Shown here: positions 51,693 through 60,444 of the stretch, in pieces
Numbering within the stretch: position 1 is the first letter of the stretch
How the letters are laid out: each line of letters begins with the position of its first letter
Assembly (NCBI GenBank): GCA_017449925.1
Contig: JAFSYO010000085.1
Span: 1-64,000, forward strand
From: Stomatobaculum sp.
Lineage (GTDB): Bacteria > Bacillota_A > Clostridia > Lachnospirales > Lachnospiraceae
Length of the DNA stretch: 64,000 bases
Direction: 5' to 3'
Position numbers and translations under genes: made by a program
The notes under the pieces: model-generated
Told to the model about the DNA's origin: nothing
The model's input: the letters and a program-made list of their open reading frames with translations, nothing else
Database searches by the model: none

Positions 51693-52757
51693 ATGAAAGT
51701 TGAAAAGAAAGTCATCAGCAACCTGAACAAATGTTATGCCATCACCAACATCACCGTGGAAGGAAAGCCCTGCTTCCTGGTGGCGGCGGAGAAAGCCGAT
51801 CCCTGCTATCTTTTCGCGGAGGACGGCACGAACCTTGAGACCGTCTGGACCGAGCCCGGCGGCATCATGACCATGACTCCCGTTTCCGGCACCGACGGCC
51901 AGTTCCTCTCCACCCACGAGTTCTTCTCCCCCAACAATTCCGCCGGCGCCCGCATCGTCCTCGTGACCCGGAAGGAAAAGGGAGTCTGGGAGAGAAAGAC
52001 CATCTGCTACGCCCCCTTCGTCCACCGTTTCGGCATCCTGAACCGCGGCGGCGTGAACTACATCATCGTCTGCTGCCTGAAGACCGGCCATGAGTACAAA
52101 AATGACTGGAGATTCCCGGGCGCCTGCTTCGGTGCGGAGCTTCCGAAGGATCTTTCCACGCTGGGCGAAGACAATCCGCTGGAGCTGAAGCTCATCAAGG
52201 ACGGCATGCTCAGGAACCACGGTTTCTCCAAGTTCCAGCACGGCGGCCACGACGCTGCCCTGGTAGGCTGCGAGCAGGGAAGCTTCATCTTTGATCCCCC
52301 CATGGTCAGAGGAGGAGACTGGACCGTGACCTGCGTCCTGGATATTCCCACCAGCGATTCCGTCCTCACCGACCTGGACGGCGACGGAAAGCCGGAACTG
52401 GGTGTCATCAGCGACTTCCACGGCAGCTCCCTCACCATCTGGCATCTGAATGAGTTCGGATATTATATCCCGCAGTGGAAGTTCTCCGCTCCGGAAGCGG
52501 ACACCAAGTTCCTGCACGCCACCTGGGCCTGCGAGCTCCTCGGGAAGCCCACCTGGATCGTCGGCTGGAGACAGGGCACCAAGGACACCATCGCCATCAC
52601 CTGGGACGCGGAGGCAGGTGACTACAAGGTCGAATACATCGACAAGAACACCGGCTGCGCCAACGCGATGCACTTTGTGAACAGCGAAGGAAAGGACTGC
52701 ATCGTCGCCACGAACCGCGAGATCGACGAGGCCGCACTGTACACCATCACCGAGTAA
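51693..52757 (+). CDS. Unrecognised propeller-like protein in the ula locus
   Basis: I do not recognise a named family for this 354-residue cytoplasmic protein. Its strands repeat every 50-60 residues and it has one FG-GAP-like calcium motif, SVLTDLDGDGKPELGVISD, near residue 228. These suggest a beta-propeller. A His-rich segment, HGFSKFQHGGHDAALVG near residue 178, could bind a metal. No signal peptide is present. It lies 29 bp after ulaE and 60 bp before ulaF, in the position where a ulaD-like decarboxylase would be expected; no ulaD is in the window. A role in ascorbate breakdown is likely from context, but the reaction is unknown. Confidence 0.8.
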   Translation: MKVEKKVISNLNKCYAITNITVEGKPCFLVAAEKADPCYLFAEDGTNLETVWTEPGGIMTMTPVSGTDGQFLSTHEFFSPNNSAGARIVLVTRKEKGVWERKTICYAPFVHRFGILNRGGVNYIIVCCLKTGHEYKNDWRFPGACFGAELPKDLSTLGEDNPLELKLIKDGMLRNHGFSKFQHGGHDAALVGCEQGSFIFDPPMVRGGDWTVTCVLDIPTSDSVLTDLDGDGKPELGVISDFHGSSLTIWHLNEFGYYIPQWKFSAPEADTKFLHATWACELLGKPTWIVGWRQGTKDTIAITWDAEAGDYKVEYIDKNTGCANAMHFVNSEGKDCIVATNREIDEAALYTITE

Positions 52758-52817
52758 TATACCGCTGACTGCCCGGGAGACCGGGCGCCGGCGTATCATG
52801 CACAAAGGAGGCTGCAT

Positions 52818-53522
52818 ATGCTTGAAGAACTGAAACAAAAGGTATACATCGCCAACATGGAACTGCCGAAGCGGAACCTGGTGACCTACACCTGGGGCAA
52901 TGTCAGCGGCATTGACCGCGAGAAGGGTCTCTTTGTCATCAAGCCCTCCGGCGTGGAATACGATGAGCTGAAGCCGGAAGATCTGGTTGTCATGGACCTG
53001 GACGGCAAGAAGGTGGAAGGCGACATGAACCCCTCCTCTGACACCAAGACCCACCTGATCCTCTACAAGGCATGGCCTGAGGTCGGCGGCATCGTCCACA
53101 CCCACAGCCCCCACGCAGTGGCATGGGCCCAGGCAGGCCGCGACATTCCCGCCTACGGCACCACCCATGCGGACTATTTCTACGGCCCCATCCCCTGCGC
53201 CAGAAGCCTGACCGCAGAGGAGATCGACGAGGACTATGAGACCAACACCGGAAACGTGATCGTGGAGACCTTCGCCGAGAGGCAGCTGAACCCGATCCAT
53301 GTGCCGGCAGTGGTCTGCAGGAACCACGGTCCCTTCACCTTCGGAAAGGACGCCGCCCAGGCAGTCTACCACGCGGTGGTCCTGGAGGAGGTCTCGAAGA
53401 TGGCCATGTTCACCGAGTCCATCAACCCGAAGGTCGGCCCGGCTCCGGCCTGCATCCTGGACAAGCACTTCATGAGAAAGCACGGCCCCAACGCTTACTA
53501 CGGCCAGGGCGGAGCGCACTGA
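52818..53522 (+). CDS. ulaF: L-ribulose-5-phosphate 4-epimerase
   Basis: This class II aldolase-fold enzyme turns L-ribulose 5-phosphate into D-xylulose 5-phosphate. Key segments are [40 protein letters not shown], and the zinc ligands in [16 protein letters not shown] near residue 95 and [12 protein letters not shown] near residue 170. It is of the AraD/UlaF type; context selects UlaF. AAAGGAGG precedes the ATG. Confidence 0.93.
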   Translation: MLEELKQKVYIANMELPKRNLVTYTWGNVSGIDREKGLFVIKPSGVEYDELKPEDLVVMDLDGKKVEGDMNPSSDTKTHLILYKAWPEVGGIVHTHSPHAVAWAQAGRDIPAYGTTHADYFYGPIPCARSLTAEEIDEDYETNTGNVIVETFAERQLNPIHVPAVVCRNHGPFTFGKDAAQAVYHAVVLEEVSKMAMFTESINPKVGPAPACILDKHFMRKHGPNAYYGQGGAH

Positions 53523-53611
53523 AACGAAACTGATCCGAAAGCAACTTCCTGTTTACCAGGCCTCATTAATATAGTAAGCTGATAGTATATCCCATCTATG
53601 GAGGTGATGCT

Positions 53612-54463
53612 ATGACAGACGAATTAAGGAAAGAATTGAAACTGAAGGCAATTGATGTCCGTGAAGGCATCCTGACCGCGACCCACGGCGCCAAGGCCGG
53701 ACATCCGGGCGGCAGCCTTTCCGCGGCGGATGTTTTCACGTACCTCTACAACGTCGAGATGAACATCGATCCGAAGGATCCGAAGAAGGAAGACCGCGAC
53801 CGCTTCGTGCTCTCCAAGGGCCACAACGCGCCCGGTCTCTACGCCGCTCTGGCGCACCGGGGCTTCTTCCCGGTGGAGGACCTTCCCACCTTCCGTCACA
53901 TTGACTCCTATCTCCAGGGCCACCCGAACATGAACCTGGTTCCCGGCGTCGATATGTCCACCGGTTCCCTGGGCCAGGGACTTTCCGCGGCTGCCGGCAT
54001 GGCAAAGGGCGCGAAGTACCTTGGAAAAGATTTCCGCGTCTATGCTCTGATGGGCGACGGCGAGATCGAGGAAGGCCAGATCTGGGAAGCAGCTATGTTC
54101 GCTGCCCACTATAAACTGGACAATCTGTGCGCCATCGTGGACCTGAACGGACTGCAGATCGACGGACCCACCGAGAAGGTCATGAACAGTGCCCCGGTGG
54201 ACGAGAAGTTCAAAGCCTTCGGCTTCGAAGTGATCACCGTCAACGGCGGCGATTTCGACGACCTGGAGAAAGCTTTTGATTTCTTCCATAAGAATATCGG
54301 TTCCGGAAAGCCCACCGCCATCCTGATGAAGACCCTGAAGGGCCAGGGCGTTTCCTACATGGAAGGCCAGGTCGGCTGGCACGGCAAGGCGCCGAACGAC
54401 GCAGAATACGAGCAGGGCATGAACGAACTGGAAGCCGCCCGCAAGGCGATTGAGGAGGTGTGA
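53612..54463 (+). CDS. Transketolase, N-terminal subunit
   Basis: This 283-residue protein is the diphosphate-binding half of a split transketolase. It has GAKAGHPGGSLSAADVFTYL near residue 25, SKGHNAPGLYAAL, the thiamine diphosphate motif MGDGEIEEGQIWEAAMFA near residue 150 and LDNLCAIVDLNGLQIDG. It moves two-carbon units from ketose phosphates such as the xylulose 5-phosphate made by this pathway. GGAGG lies before the ATG; the 3' end overlaps or abuts the next gene. Confidence 0.94.
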   Translation: MTDELRKELKLKAIDVREGILTATHGAKAGHPGGSLSAADVFTYLYNVEMNIDPKDPKKEDRDRFVLSKGHNAPGLYAALAHRGFFPVEDLPTFRHIDSYLQGHPNMNLVPGVDMSTGSLGQGLSAAAGMAKGAKYLGKDFRVYALMGDGEIEEGQIWEAAMFAAHYKLDNLCAIVDLNGLQIDGPTEKVMNSAPVDEKFKAFGFEVITVNGGDFDDLEKAFDFFHKNIGSGKPTAILMKTLKGQGVSYMEGQVGWHGKAPNDAEYEQGMNELEAARKAIEEV

Positions 54464-54465
54464 CC

Positions 54466-55434
54466 ATGGCAGACGTGAAAAAAATTGCGACCCGTGAAAG
54501 CTACGGAAACGCCCTGAAGGAACTGGCTGAGCTGAACCCGAAGGTAGTCGTCCTGGACGCTGACCTGTCGAATGCTACCAAGACCCAGATCTTCCAGAAA
54601 GCATATCCGGACCGTTTCTTCAACTGCGGCATCGCCGAAGCGAACCTGATGTGCGTCTCCGCCGGACTGGCTTCCCTGGGACTGATCCCCTATGCATCCA
54701 CCTTTGCCATGTTCGCAGCGGGACGTGCCTTTGAGCAGGTCCGCAACACCATCGGCTATCCGCATCTGAACGTGAAGATCGGCGCCACCCACGGCGGCAT
54801 CTCCGTCGGTGAGGACGGCGCGAGCCACCAGTGCTGCGAAGACTTCGCCACCATGCGCTCCATCCCCGGCATGACCGTCATGAGCCCCTCCGACGACGTA
54901 GAGGCCCGGAAGATGGTCAAGGCCGCTGCGGAAATGGAAGGGCCGTGCTACATGCGCTTCTGCCGTCTGGCGACCCCGGTGTTCCACGCAGAAGACTATG
55001 ACTTCAAGATCGGCAAGGCTGAAGTGATCCGCGAGGGCACCGATGTGGCCATCATCGCCAACGGCATCCTGGTGCCGGAGGCCATGGAAGCAGCAGAGAC
55101 TCTGGCTGCGGAAGGCATCTCCGCCCACGTCATCAACATGCACACCATTAAGCCTCTGGACAAGGAAGCTGTCATCGACGCGGCGAAGCGCTGCGGCGTC
55201 GTGATCACCGTGGAAGAGCACAGCATCATCGGCGGACTTGGCGAAGCAGTCTCCTCCTGCCTGGCAGAGAACTACCCGGCAAAAGTCATCCGCATCGGCG
55301 TGAACGACGAGTTCGGCCACTCCGGCCCCGCAGTCGCTCTGTTAAAGGCTTTCGGCCTCAGCGCTGACAACATTGCCGCAAAGGCAAAGGATGCCGTCAA
55401 CAGCAAGGCGAATGACGCCCTCACCACCTTCTGA
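54466..55434 (+). CDS. Transketolase, C-terminal subunit
   Basis: The second half of the split transketolase (322 residues) carries the catalytic Glu in NCGIAEANLMCVSAGLA near residue 55 and the thiamine pyrimidine site in the PYASTFAMFAAGRAFEQVR stretch, followed by the C-terminal domain (IANGILVPEAMEAAETLA). ATG 54466 is preferred because GAGGAGG lies 7 nt upstream; a GTG two codons earlier overlaps that site. It starts 2 bp after the N-terminal subunit gene. Confidence 0.94.
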   Translation: MADVKKIATRESYGNALKELAELNPKVVVLDADLSNATKTQIFQKAYPDRFFNCGIAEANLMCVSAGLASLGLIPYASTFAMFAAGRAFEQVRNTIGYPHLNVKIGATHGGISVGEDGASHQCCEDFATMRSIPGMTVMSPSDDVEARKMVKAAAEMEGPCYMRFCRLATPVFHAEDYDFKIGKAEVIREGTDVAIIANGILVPEAMEAAETLAAEGISAHVINMHTIKPLDKEAVIDAAKRCGVVITVEEHSIIGGLGEAVSSCLAENYPAKVIRIGVNDEFGHSGPAVALLKAFGLSADNIAAKAKDAVNSKANDALTTF

Positions 55435-55468
55435 TTAACCAGATCTCACTGATCATACTTGCACCATT

Positions 55469-55500
55469 GCGGCCGGCTCCAGAAAAGCCGGCCGCGGTTT
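55469..55500 (+). terminator. Hairpin/terminator after the transketolase genes
   Basis: A perfect 10 bp GC-rich stem (55469-55478 with 55486-55495) is followed by GG and a short T run. It may reduce expression of the downstream phosphohexomutase. Confidence 0.6.
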
Positions 55501-55520
55501 TAGAGAAAGGACTTACTGCT

Positions 55521-57071
55521 ATGGGTGAATATAAGTTTGAAAAGCTTTTTACAAGGGTGCAGAACGGAAATGACGTGCGAGGCGCTGCCATTGCCATCGA
55601 CACGGAACCCAAGACCCTCTCCGCCCCGCTGGTCAAGTTCATCGCCCGCGCTTTCGCGGATTACCTTGCGGAGAAGACCGGTTCTGAGAAAAAGGACCTC
55701 CGGGTGGGTGTGGGCCACGACAGCCGCATCACCGCGGAGATCATAAAGAACGCCTGCCTGTTCGGGCTTTCCGAAGCCCAGGGCTTTGACTGTGGCCTGA
55801 TCACCACCCCGGCCATGTTCCAGTCCACGGTCCTGCCCGCCAGCAATTTTGACGGTTCTGTGATGATCACCGCCAGCCACCTGCCCTTCAACCGGAACGG
55901 CATGAAGTTTTTCACCAAAGAAGGCGCCCTGGCAAAGAAGGACCTTACAGGGATCCTGGCGCACGCGACGGAGCTTGCCGAGGAATACGGCGATGAGGAC
56001 ACGGATAACCTTCTCAGCGCGGACCGTCTTCCCGCCGGCCCCATCGCTGCTCAGCCCTTTGATATGAAAAAGGTCTACTGCGACCACATGAAGGCCTTTA
56101 TCCGCAGAGAAGTGGAAGCAGCGGACTACGATCATCCCCTTAAGGGTCTCCACATCGTAGAGGACGCGGGCAACGGCGCCTCCGGTTTCTTCGCGACAGA
56201 GATTTTGGAGCCTCTGGGCGCGGATATTTCCGGCAGCGTCTTCCTGGATCCGGACGGCACCTTCCCGAACCACGTCCCGAACCCGGAGAACGGTGAAGCC
56301 ATGGAGGCCGCCCGGCAGGCAACCTTGGACGCAAATGCGGACCTCGGCGTGATCTTCGACTGCGACGGCGACCGCGGCGCGGTGGTCTTCGCGGACGGTA
56401 CCGAGGTGAACCGCAATACCCTGATCGCCCTGCTCGCCGCGATCATCTGTGAAAAAGCACCCGGTTCCACCATCGTGACGGACTCTGTCACTTCGGACGA
56501 GCTGGCGCAGTTCCTCACCGCGGACCTCGGCTTAAAGCACCTCCGCTTCAAGAGAGGCTACAAGAACGTCATCGACAAGGGCGTGGAGCTGAACGCCGCC
56601 GGCGAAGTCTGCGAACTGGCGATCGAGACCTCCGGCCACGGCGCGTTCAAAGAGAATCATTTCTCCGACGACGGCGCCTACATCGCCACAAAGATCATCT
56701 GCCGCATGGCCCAGCTCCTGAAGGAAGGAAAGAAGATCGAGTCCCTGATCGAAAAGCTCGGCCAGCCTGCGGAAGCAGCTGAAGTCCGCTACACCATCGC
56801 CGCAGAGGACTTCAAGTCCTACGGACAGCAGGTCCTGGCAGACTTTGACGCGTATTGCAAGGCAGACCCGCGCTTCCACATCGTGAGCCCGAACTACGAG
56901 GGCGTCCGTGTTGCCTTCGACGACGAAGAAGTCAAAGGCTGGCTCCTGCTCCGCACCTCCCTCCATGATCCGGTGATCCCGATCAACCTGGAGTCGAAGG
57001 AACCCGGCGGCGTGGCAGTTCTGAAAGAGCGGATCCGTCCCTTCATCGATGCACATCCGGATCTGAAATAA
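55521..57071 (+). CDS. Phosphohexomutase (phosphoglucomutase/phosphomannomutase family)
   Basis: A 516-residue alpha-D-phosphohexomutase that moves phosphate between C1 and C6 of a hexose. The phosphoserine loop is MITASHLPFNRNGMK near residue 130, where the usual Asn-Pro is Leu-Pro. The metal loop is FDCDGDRGAVVF near residue 280 and the sugar-binding loop is AIETSGHGAFKEN near residue 370. The C-terminal domain contains LLRTSLHDPVIPINLES. ATG 55521 has AAAGGAC upstream. Whether it prefers glucose, mannose or glucosamine phosphate cannot be told. It is the last plus-strand gene of the ula half. Confidence 0.9.
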   Translation: MGEYKFEKLFTRVQNGNDVRGAAIAIDTEPKTLSAPLVKFIARAFADYLAEKTGSEKKDLRVGVGHDSRITAEIIKNACLFGLSEAQGFDCGLITTPAMFQSTVLPASNFDGSVMITASHLPFNRNGMKFFTKEGALAKKDLTGILAHATELAEEYGDEDTDNLLSADRLPAGPIAAQPFDMKKVYCDHMKAFIRREVEAADYDHPLKGLHIVEDAGNGASGFFATEILEPLGADISGSVFLDPDGTFPNHVPNPENGEAMEAARQATLDANADLGVIFDCDGDRGAVVFADGTEVNRNTLIALLAAIICEKAPGSTIVTDSVTSDELAQFLTADLGLKHLRFKRGYKNVIDKGVELNAAGEVCELAIETSGHGAFKENHFSDDGAYIATKIICRMAQLLKEGKKIESLIEKLGQPAEAAEVRYTIAAEDFKSYGQQVLADFDAYCKADPRFHIVSPNYEGVRVAFDDEEVKGWLLLRTSLHDPVIPINLESKEPGGVAVLKERIRPFIDAHPDLK

Positions 57072-57129
57072 AGAACAAAGAAAATGGACCAGAGGGCCTG
57101 TGCCCGCTGGTCCATTTTCTTTGTTCTTA
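57072..57129. terminator. Long bidirectional terminator
   Basis: A perfect 22 bp stem (57072-57093 with 57108-57129) with a 14 nt loop and T-rich 3' arms on both strands lies between convergent genes. Confidence 0.88.
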
Positions 57130-57133
57130 TTTA

Positions 57134-57571
57134 TTATCTCGCGTTGTCGTAATCGTTGATGGCGTCCACCTTCAGGCCGGAGCGCTCATTATAGACATAG
57201 GTGCATTCCAGATAGGCGCTGATCAGCTCTTTTCCAAGCATGTCGCCGGTGACCTGGGAGCCCAGGGTGATGATGTTGCAGTCATTGCTCAGGCAGGCCC
57301 GCTTCGCGGAATAGACGTTGTTCACGTTCGCTGCCCTCACGCCCTTCACCTTGTTCGCCGCCAGCATGACGCCGATGCCGGTGCCGCAGAAGAGGACGCC
57401 TCTGTCAAAGTGACCGGCGGCGACTTCCTCCCCGACCTTTGTCGCGACGTGGGCGTAGATCACATCCTCGCTCCCGAAGTCTGTCACCTCATGACCCAGG
57501 CTTTTAATATAGGAAATCATGATCTGCTTGTAGTCCTCCGCATTCGGATCACATCCAACTGCAATTTTCAT
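57134..57571 (-). CDS. RpiB/LacAB-family sugar-phosphate isomerase
   Basis: A 145-residue isomerase of the RpiB fold: MKIAVGCDPNAEDYKQIMI, VATKVGEEVAAGHFDRGVLF and the active-site loop CGTGIGVMLAANKVKGVRAA near residue 70, with the catalytic Cys. Such enzymes interconvert aldose and ketose phosphates (ribose, allose, or tetrose phosphates as in EryI). The gene is divergent from the C4-acid operon and shares its control region, so a tetrose phosphate substrate is possible. Confidence 0.88.
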   Translation of the reverse strand: MKIAVGCDPNAEDYKQIMISYIKSLGHEVTDFGSEDVIYAHVATKVGEEVAAGHFDRGVLFCGTGIGVMLAANKVKGVRAANVNNVYSAKRACLSNDCNIITLGSQVTGDMLGKELISAYLECTYVYNERSGLKVDAINDYDNAR

Positions 57572-57659
57572 AATGTAACGCTCCTTTCGTTTTTGTTTTT
57601 TGATTGTCTCTTTAACTTTCTTTTTGTTATCATGTTACTTTCTTTTTGCTTTCGTATAG

Positions 57660-57688
57660 ATAATAACAGTCGTCATTTTCTCTGTCAA
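57660..57688 (-). promoter_or_regulatory. Sigma-A promoter of the RpiB-like gene
   Basis: On the minus strand TTGACA (57683-57688) and TATTAT (57660-57665) are 17 bp apart. Confidence 0.75.
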
Positions 57689-57842
57689 TCCGACAATTTT
57701 ACGAAAGTCTTTCGAAAGTCCATATACAGCAGACAGAGACGGTTTTTCGAAAGGAAACGAAACTTTTTATATCCCTGTTTTGGTGAAAATGATTAGATAA
57801 TAAAGGAAATTTTATGCGAAACAGAAAATCTTCGTTTGGGGC

Positions 57843-57871
57843 TTGAAACGAAACCAAAATGATAATATAAT
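57843..57871 (+). promoter_or_regulatory. Sigma-A promoter of the pdxA2 operon
   Basis: TTGAAA (57843-57848) and TATAAT (57866-57871) are 17 bp apart. A GAAACGAAAC motif overlaps the -35 box, a place suited to repression. Confidence 0.75.
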
Positions 57872-57950
57872 CAACATATCGAAAGCGCAACGCAAGCGCT
57901 AAGAAAAGAATACCGAAACAAAATGATTGCACATTGAAAGGGGAAATCAG

Positions 57951-58979
57951 ATGAGCAAAGAACAAGAGATCTTCCGTCCTGTCACCGCCATCACCATGGG
58001 CGATCCTGCAGGCATCGGTCCCGAGATCGTCGTCGGAACCATGCTTGATCCTTCCATCAGCGAATGCTGCAAGCCGTTCGTGATCGGAAGCGCAGCTATT
58101 CTTCAGAAAGCAGCCGACGTTCTCGGCAAGGAGATCAAGATCCGCAAGATCAACGATCCCGACGAAGCCCTCTATGAATTCGGGACCATCGACGTCCTGG
58201 AGACCGGCGATTATGATACCGACTCCATCGAGTGGGGCAAGGTCCAGCCGCTGGCGGGCCAGATGGCCGTGGACTGGATCATGAAGTCCATCGAACTCGG
58301 CCTGGCAGGGAAGGTCGACGCAGTGTCCACCTCTCCCATCAACAAGCAGTCCATTAAGATGGTAGGCGTCAAGGAACCGGGCCACACCGAGATCTACCAG
58401 AACGCGACCAAGTCTCCCTACGCGCTGACCATGTTCTCCTGCCACAAGCTGCGCGTCTTCTTCGTCAGCCGCCACATGTCCCTGATCGACGCGGTCCATT
58501 TCGCCACCAAGGACGTGGTCCTGGATTTCATCCGCAATATTCATAAGGAACTGACCAGCGTCGGCATCGAAAAGCCGCTCATCGCGGTGGCCGGCATCAA
58601 CCCCCACAACGGCGACAACGGCCTGTTCGGCAGAGAAGAGATCGACGAGCTGTTCCCGGCAGTCGAGGCGGCCCAGGCTGAGGGCATCAACGCTGTCGGC
58701 CCGATCCCCGGCGACTCCATCTTCAACATCGGCAAGTCCGGCAAGTTCGACGCCATCCTGTCCATGTACCACGATCAGGGCCACATCGCCTGCAAGACTC
58801 TGGACTTCGAAAAGTCCGTCACCATCACCTGGGGCCTTCCCTTTATCCGCGGCTCCGTGGACCACGGCACAGCCTTTGACATCGCAGGAAAGGGCATCGC
58901 CGGCTGCATCAGCCTGATCGAGTCCACCAAGGTCTGCGTGGAATACGCCGTCAGAAAGCACAACGGAGCAAAAAAATAA
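57951..58979 (+). CDS. pdxA2: PdxA2-type 4-phosphotetronate dehydrogenase
   Basis: PdxA-family enzymes oxidise and decarboxylate hydroxy acid phosphates. The three metal-binding histidines are visible in KEPGHTEIYQNATKS, SRHMSLIDAVHF and SMYHDQGHIACKTL; the start AITMGDPAGIGPEIVVG is typical. Because a DUF1537 kinase follows directly, this is most likely PdxA2, which turns D-threonate 4-phosphate or D-erythronate 4-phosphate into dihydroxyacetone phosphate and CO2, rather than the pyridoxal biosynthetic enzyme. AAAGGGGAA supports ATG 57951. Confidence 0.9.
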   Translation: MSKEQEIFRPVTAITMGDPAGIGPEIVVGTMLDPSISECCKPFVIGSAAILQKAADVLGKEIKIRKINDPDEALYEFGTIDVLETGDYDTDSIEWGKVQPLAGQMAVDWIMKSIELGLAGKVDAVSTSPINKQSIKMVGVKEPGHTEIYQNATKSPYALTMFSCHKLRVFFVSRHMSLIDAVHFATKDVVLDFIRNIHKELTSVGIEKPLIAVAGINPHNGDNGLFGREEIDELFPAVEAAQAEGINAVGPIPGDSIFNIGKSGKFDAILSMYHDQGHIACKTLDFEKSVTITWGLPFIRGSVDHGTAFDIAGKGIAGCISLIESTKVCVEYAVRKHNGAKK

Positions 58980-59022
58980 CCCGGCAGCAAGCCGCCAGGA
59001 ACCAAAGGAAAGGAGATACCGT

Positions 59023-60366
59023 ATGCCTATTATCGGAGCAGTCGCGGACGATCTCACCGGCGCCAATACTACCGGCGTGCTTCTCGCGAGATCCAAGGCC
59101 AGGACCGCAGTATTCTTCAACGAAAAAGCAGCGCTGAAGGCGAAGGGCGTCGCCGATCTTGACGCCATTCTCATCAGCTCCAACTCCCGCCCCATGCCGC
59201 CCGCAGCGGCAAAGGCCTATGTTAAGGAAGCCACCATCGCCTTAAAGAACATGGGCGTGAAGTACTTCTCGAAGCGCATCGACACCACCCTCCGCGGCGG
59301 GATCGGCCATGAGATCGACGCCATGCTGGAAGTGATCGGCGAGGACACGGTGGCCGTGGTCGTACCGGCCATGCCCCAGTCCCGGCGCATCGTGGTCGGC
59401 GGATACTCCGTCATCGACAACGTTGCCCTGATCCGCACGCCGGTGGCGCAGGATGTGCGCACCCCCGTAAAAGAAAACTATGTGCCGAAGCTTCTCGACG
59501 CGCAGACCACCCGGAAGGTCGGACTTGTGACCCTGGGCGATGTCCTGAACGGCGTCCCCGCCATCAAGACGGCCCTGAAGGCGCAGCGCGACAGCGGCGC
59601 GGAAGTCATCGTGGTGGATGCCATCACCATTGAGGATGTGGAAGAGATCGCAAAGGCTGTCGTGGAGCTCGGCTGGAACGTCCTCGCCGTGGACCCCGGT
59701 CCCTTCACCTCGAAGCTCGCCTTCGTCCGGGGCCTGATCCAGGAAGAAGCCGCCAACATCCCGAAGGAGCCTCCCGTCGAAGGGAAGACCGTTCTCATCG
59801 CCGCCGGCAGCGCGACGCCGGTAACGAAAAAGCAGATGGAAGTCCTCTGCACAGATGAACGTAACATCCGGGTCAGCGTGGATCCGCTTCCTCTGATCGA
59901 CGGAGACATGGAAGCCATGGACGAAGTGAACCGCGCCATCGACAGGGCGTGCATCCTGATCCAGGGAGGCGAGCCGCCCAGAGCCATCCTCTTCGAGACC
60001 GCTCTTCACGGCACCCTTCTGAACCTTGACGAAGAGGACGCGAAGCGGGGCTACACCGGCGGGACCTGCGCCGACCTGATCAACATCGGCCTCGGCCTGA
60101 TCATCTCCGGCATCCTGAAGAGAGTGGGCCGCGAGAAGATCGCCGGTCTCTACACCACCGGCGGCGACACCATGGTGAACGTCTGCAGCGTTCTGGGCGT
60201 AGAGTGCCTCGAGGTAATGGACTACGTCATTCCCCAGACCGACATCGGCCGCCTGATCGGCGCCTACGACGGACTTCCCGTCATCGGCAAGGGAGGCCTC
60301 ACCGGAACCAACACCACCGCCATCGAGATCGTGGACCGCCTGATGCGCGAGGCCGCGAGAAAATAA
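59023..60366 (+). CDS. dtnK: Four-carbon acid sugar kinase (DtnK/OtnK family)
   Basis: A DUF1537-type kinase of 447 residues that phosphorylates a tetronate at O4. The N-terminal domain has GAVADDLTGANTTGVLLAR and KRIDTTLRGGIGHEIDAML near residue 85. The C-terminal nucleotide domain has LYTTGGDTMVNVCSVLG near residue 375 and IGKGGLTGTNTTAIEIV. With PdxA2 alone and no separate dehydrogenase or isomerase, D-threonate is the simplest substrate, by analogy with the published DtnK-PdxA2 route. GAAAGGAG precedes the ATG. Confidence 0.88.
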   Translation: MPIIGAVADDLTGANTTGVLLARSKARTAVFFNEKAALKAKGVADLDAILISSNSRPMPPAAAKAYVKEATIALKNMGVKYFSKRIDTTLRGGIGHEIDAMLEVIGEDTVAVVVPAMPQSRRIVVGGYSVIDNVALIRTPVAQDVRTPVKENYVPKLLDAQTTRKVGLVTLGDVLNGVPAIKTALKAQRDSGAEVIVVDAITIEDVEEIAKAVVELGWNVLAVDPGPFTSKLAFVRGLIQEEAANIPKEPPVEGKTVLIAAGSATPVTKKQMEVLCTDERNIRVSVDPLPLIDGDMEAMDEVNRAIDRACILIQGGEPPRAILFETALHGTLLNLDEEDAKRGYTGGTCADLINIGLGLIISGILKRVGREKIAGLYTTGGDTMVNVCSVLGVECLEVMDYVIPQTDIGRLIGAYDGLPVIGKGGLTGTNTTAIEIVDRLMREAARK

Positions 60367-60444
60367 CTTTTTTGATCCGGTCCCCGGAACCGGGGACAGA
60401 ATAGCCAGTCAAAATAATCATTCAATACTTTAGGGGGTATCATT

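Larger units (their letters stand above)
57572..57950. promoter_or_regulatory. Divergent control region of the C4-acid locus
   Basis: This 379 bp AT-rich stretch has two consensus promoters facing outward and repeated motifs with the core TTTCGAAAG or CGAAAC (for example 57702-57720, 57747-57765 and 57843-57856), which resemble DeoR-family operators. On the minus strand AAAAAGAAAGT occurs twice in the leader of the isomerase gene. No gene is seen inside. Confidence 0.6.

Noticed and set aside
51690..53519. 609-residue minus-strand frame opposite the propeller and ulaF genes
   Set aside because: It spans two well-supported plus-strand genes and their ribosome sites and has no recognisable motif.
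57699..59195. 498-residue minus-strand frame opposite pdxA2
   Set aside because: It crosses a promoter region and is antisense to PdxA2 with all its metal ligands.
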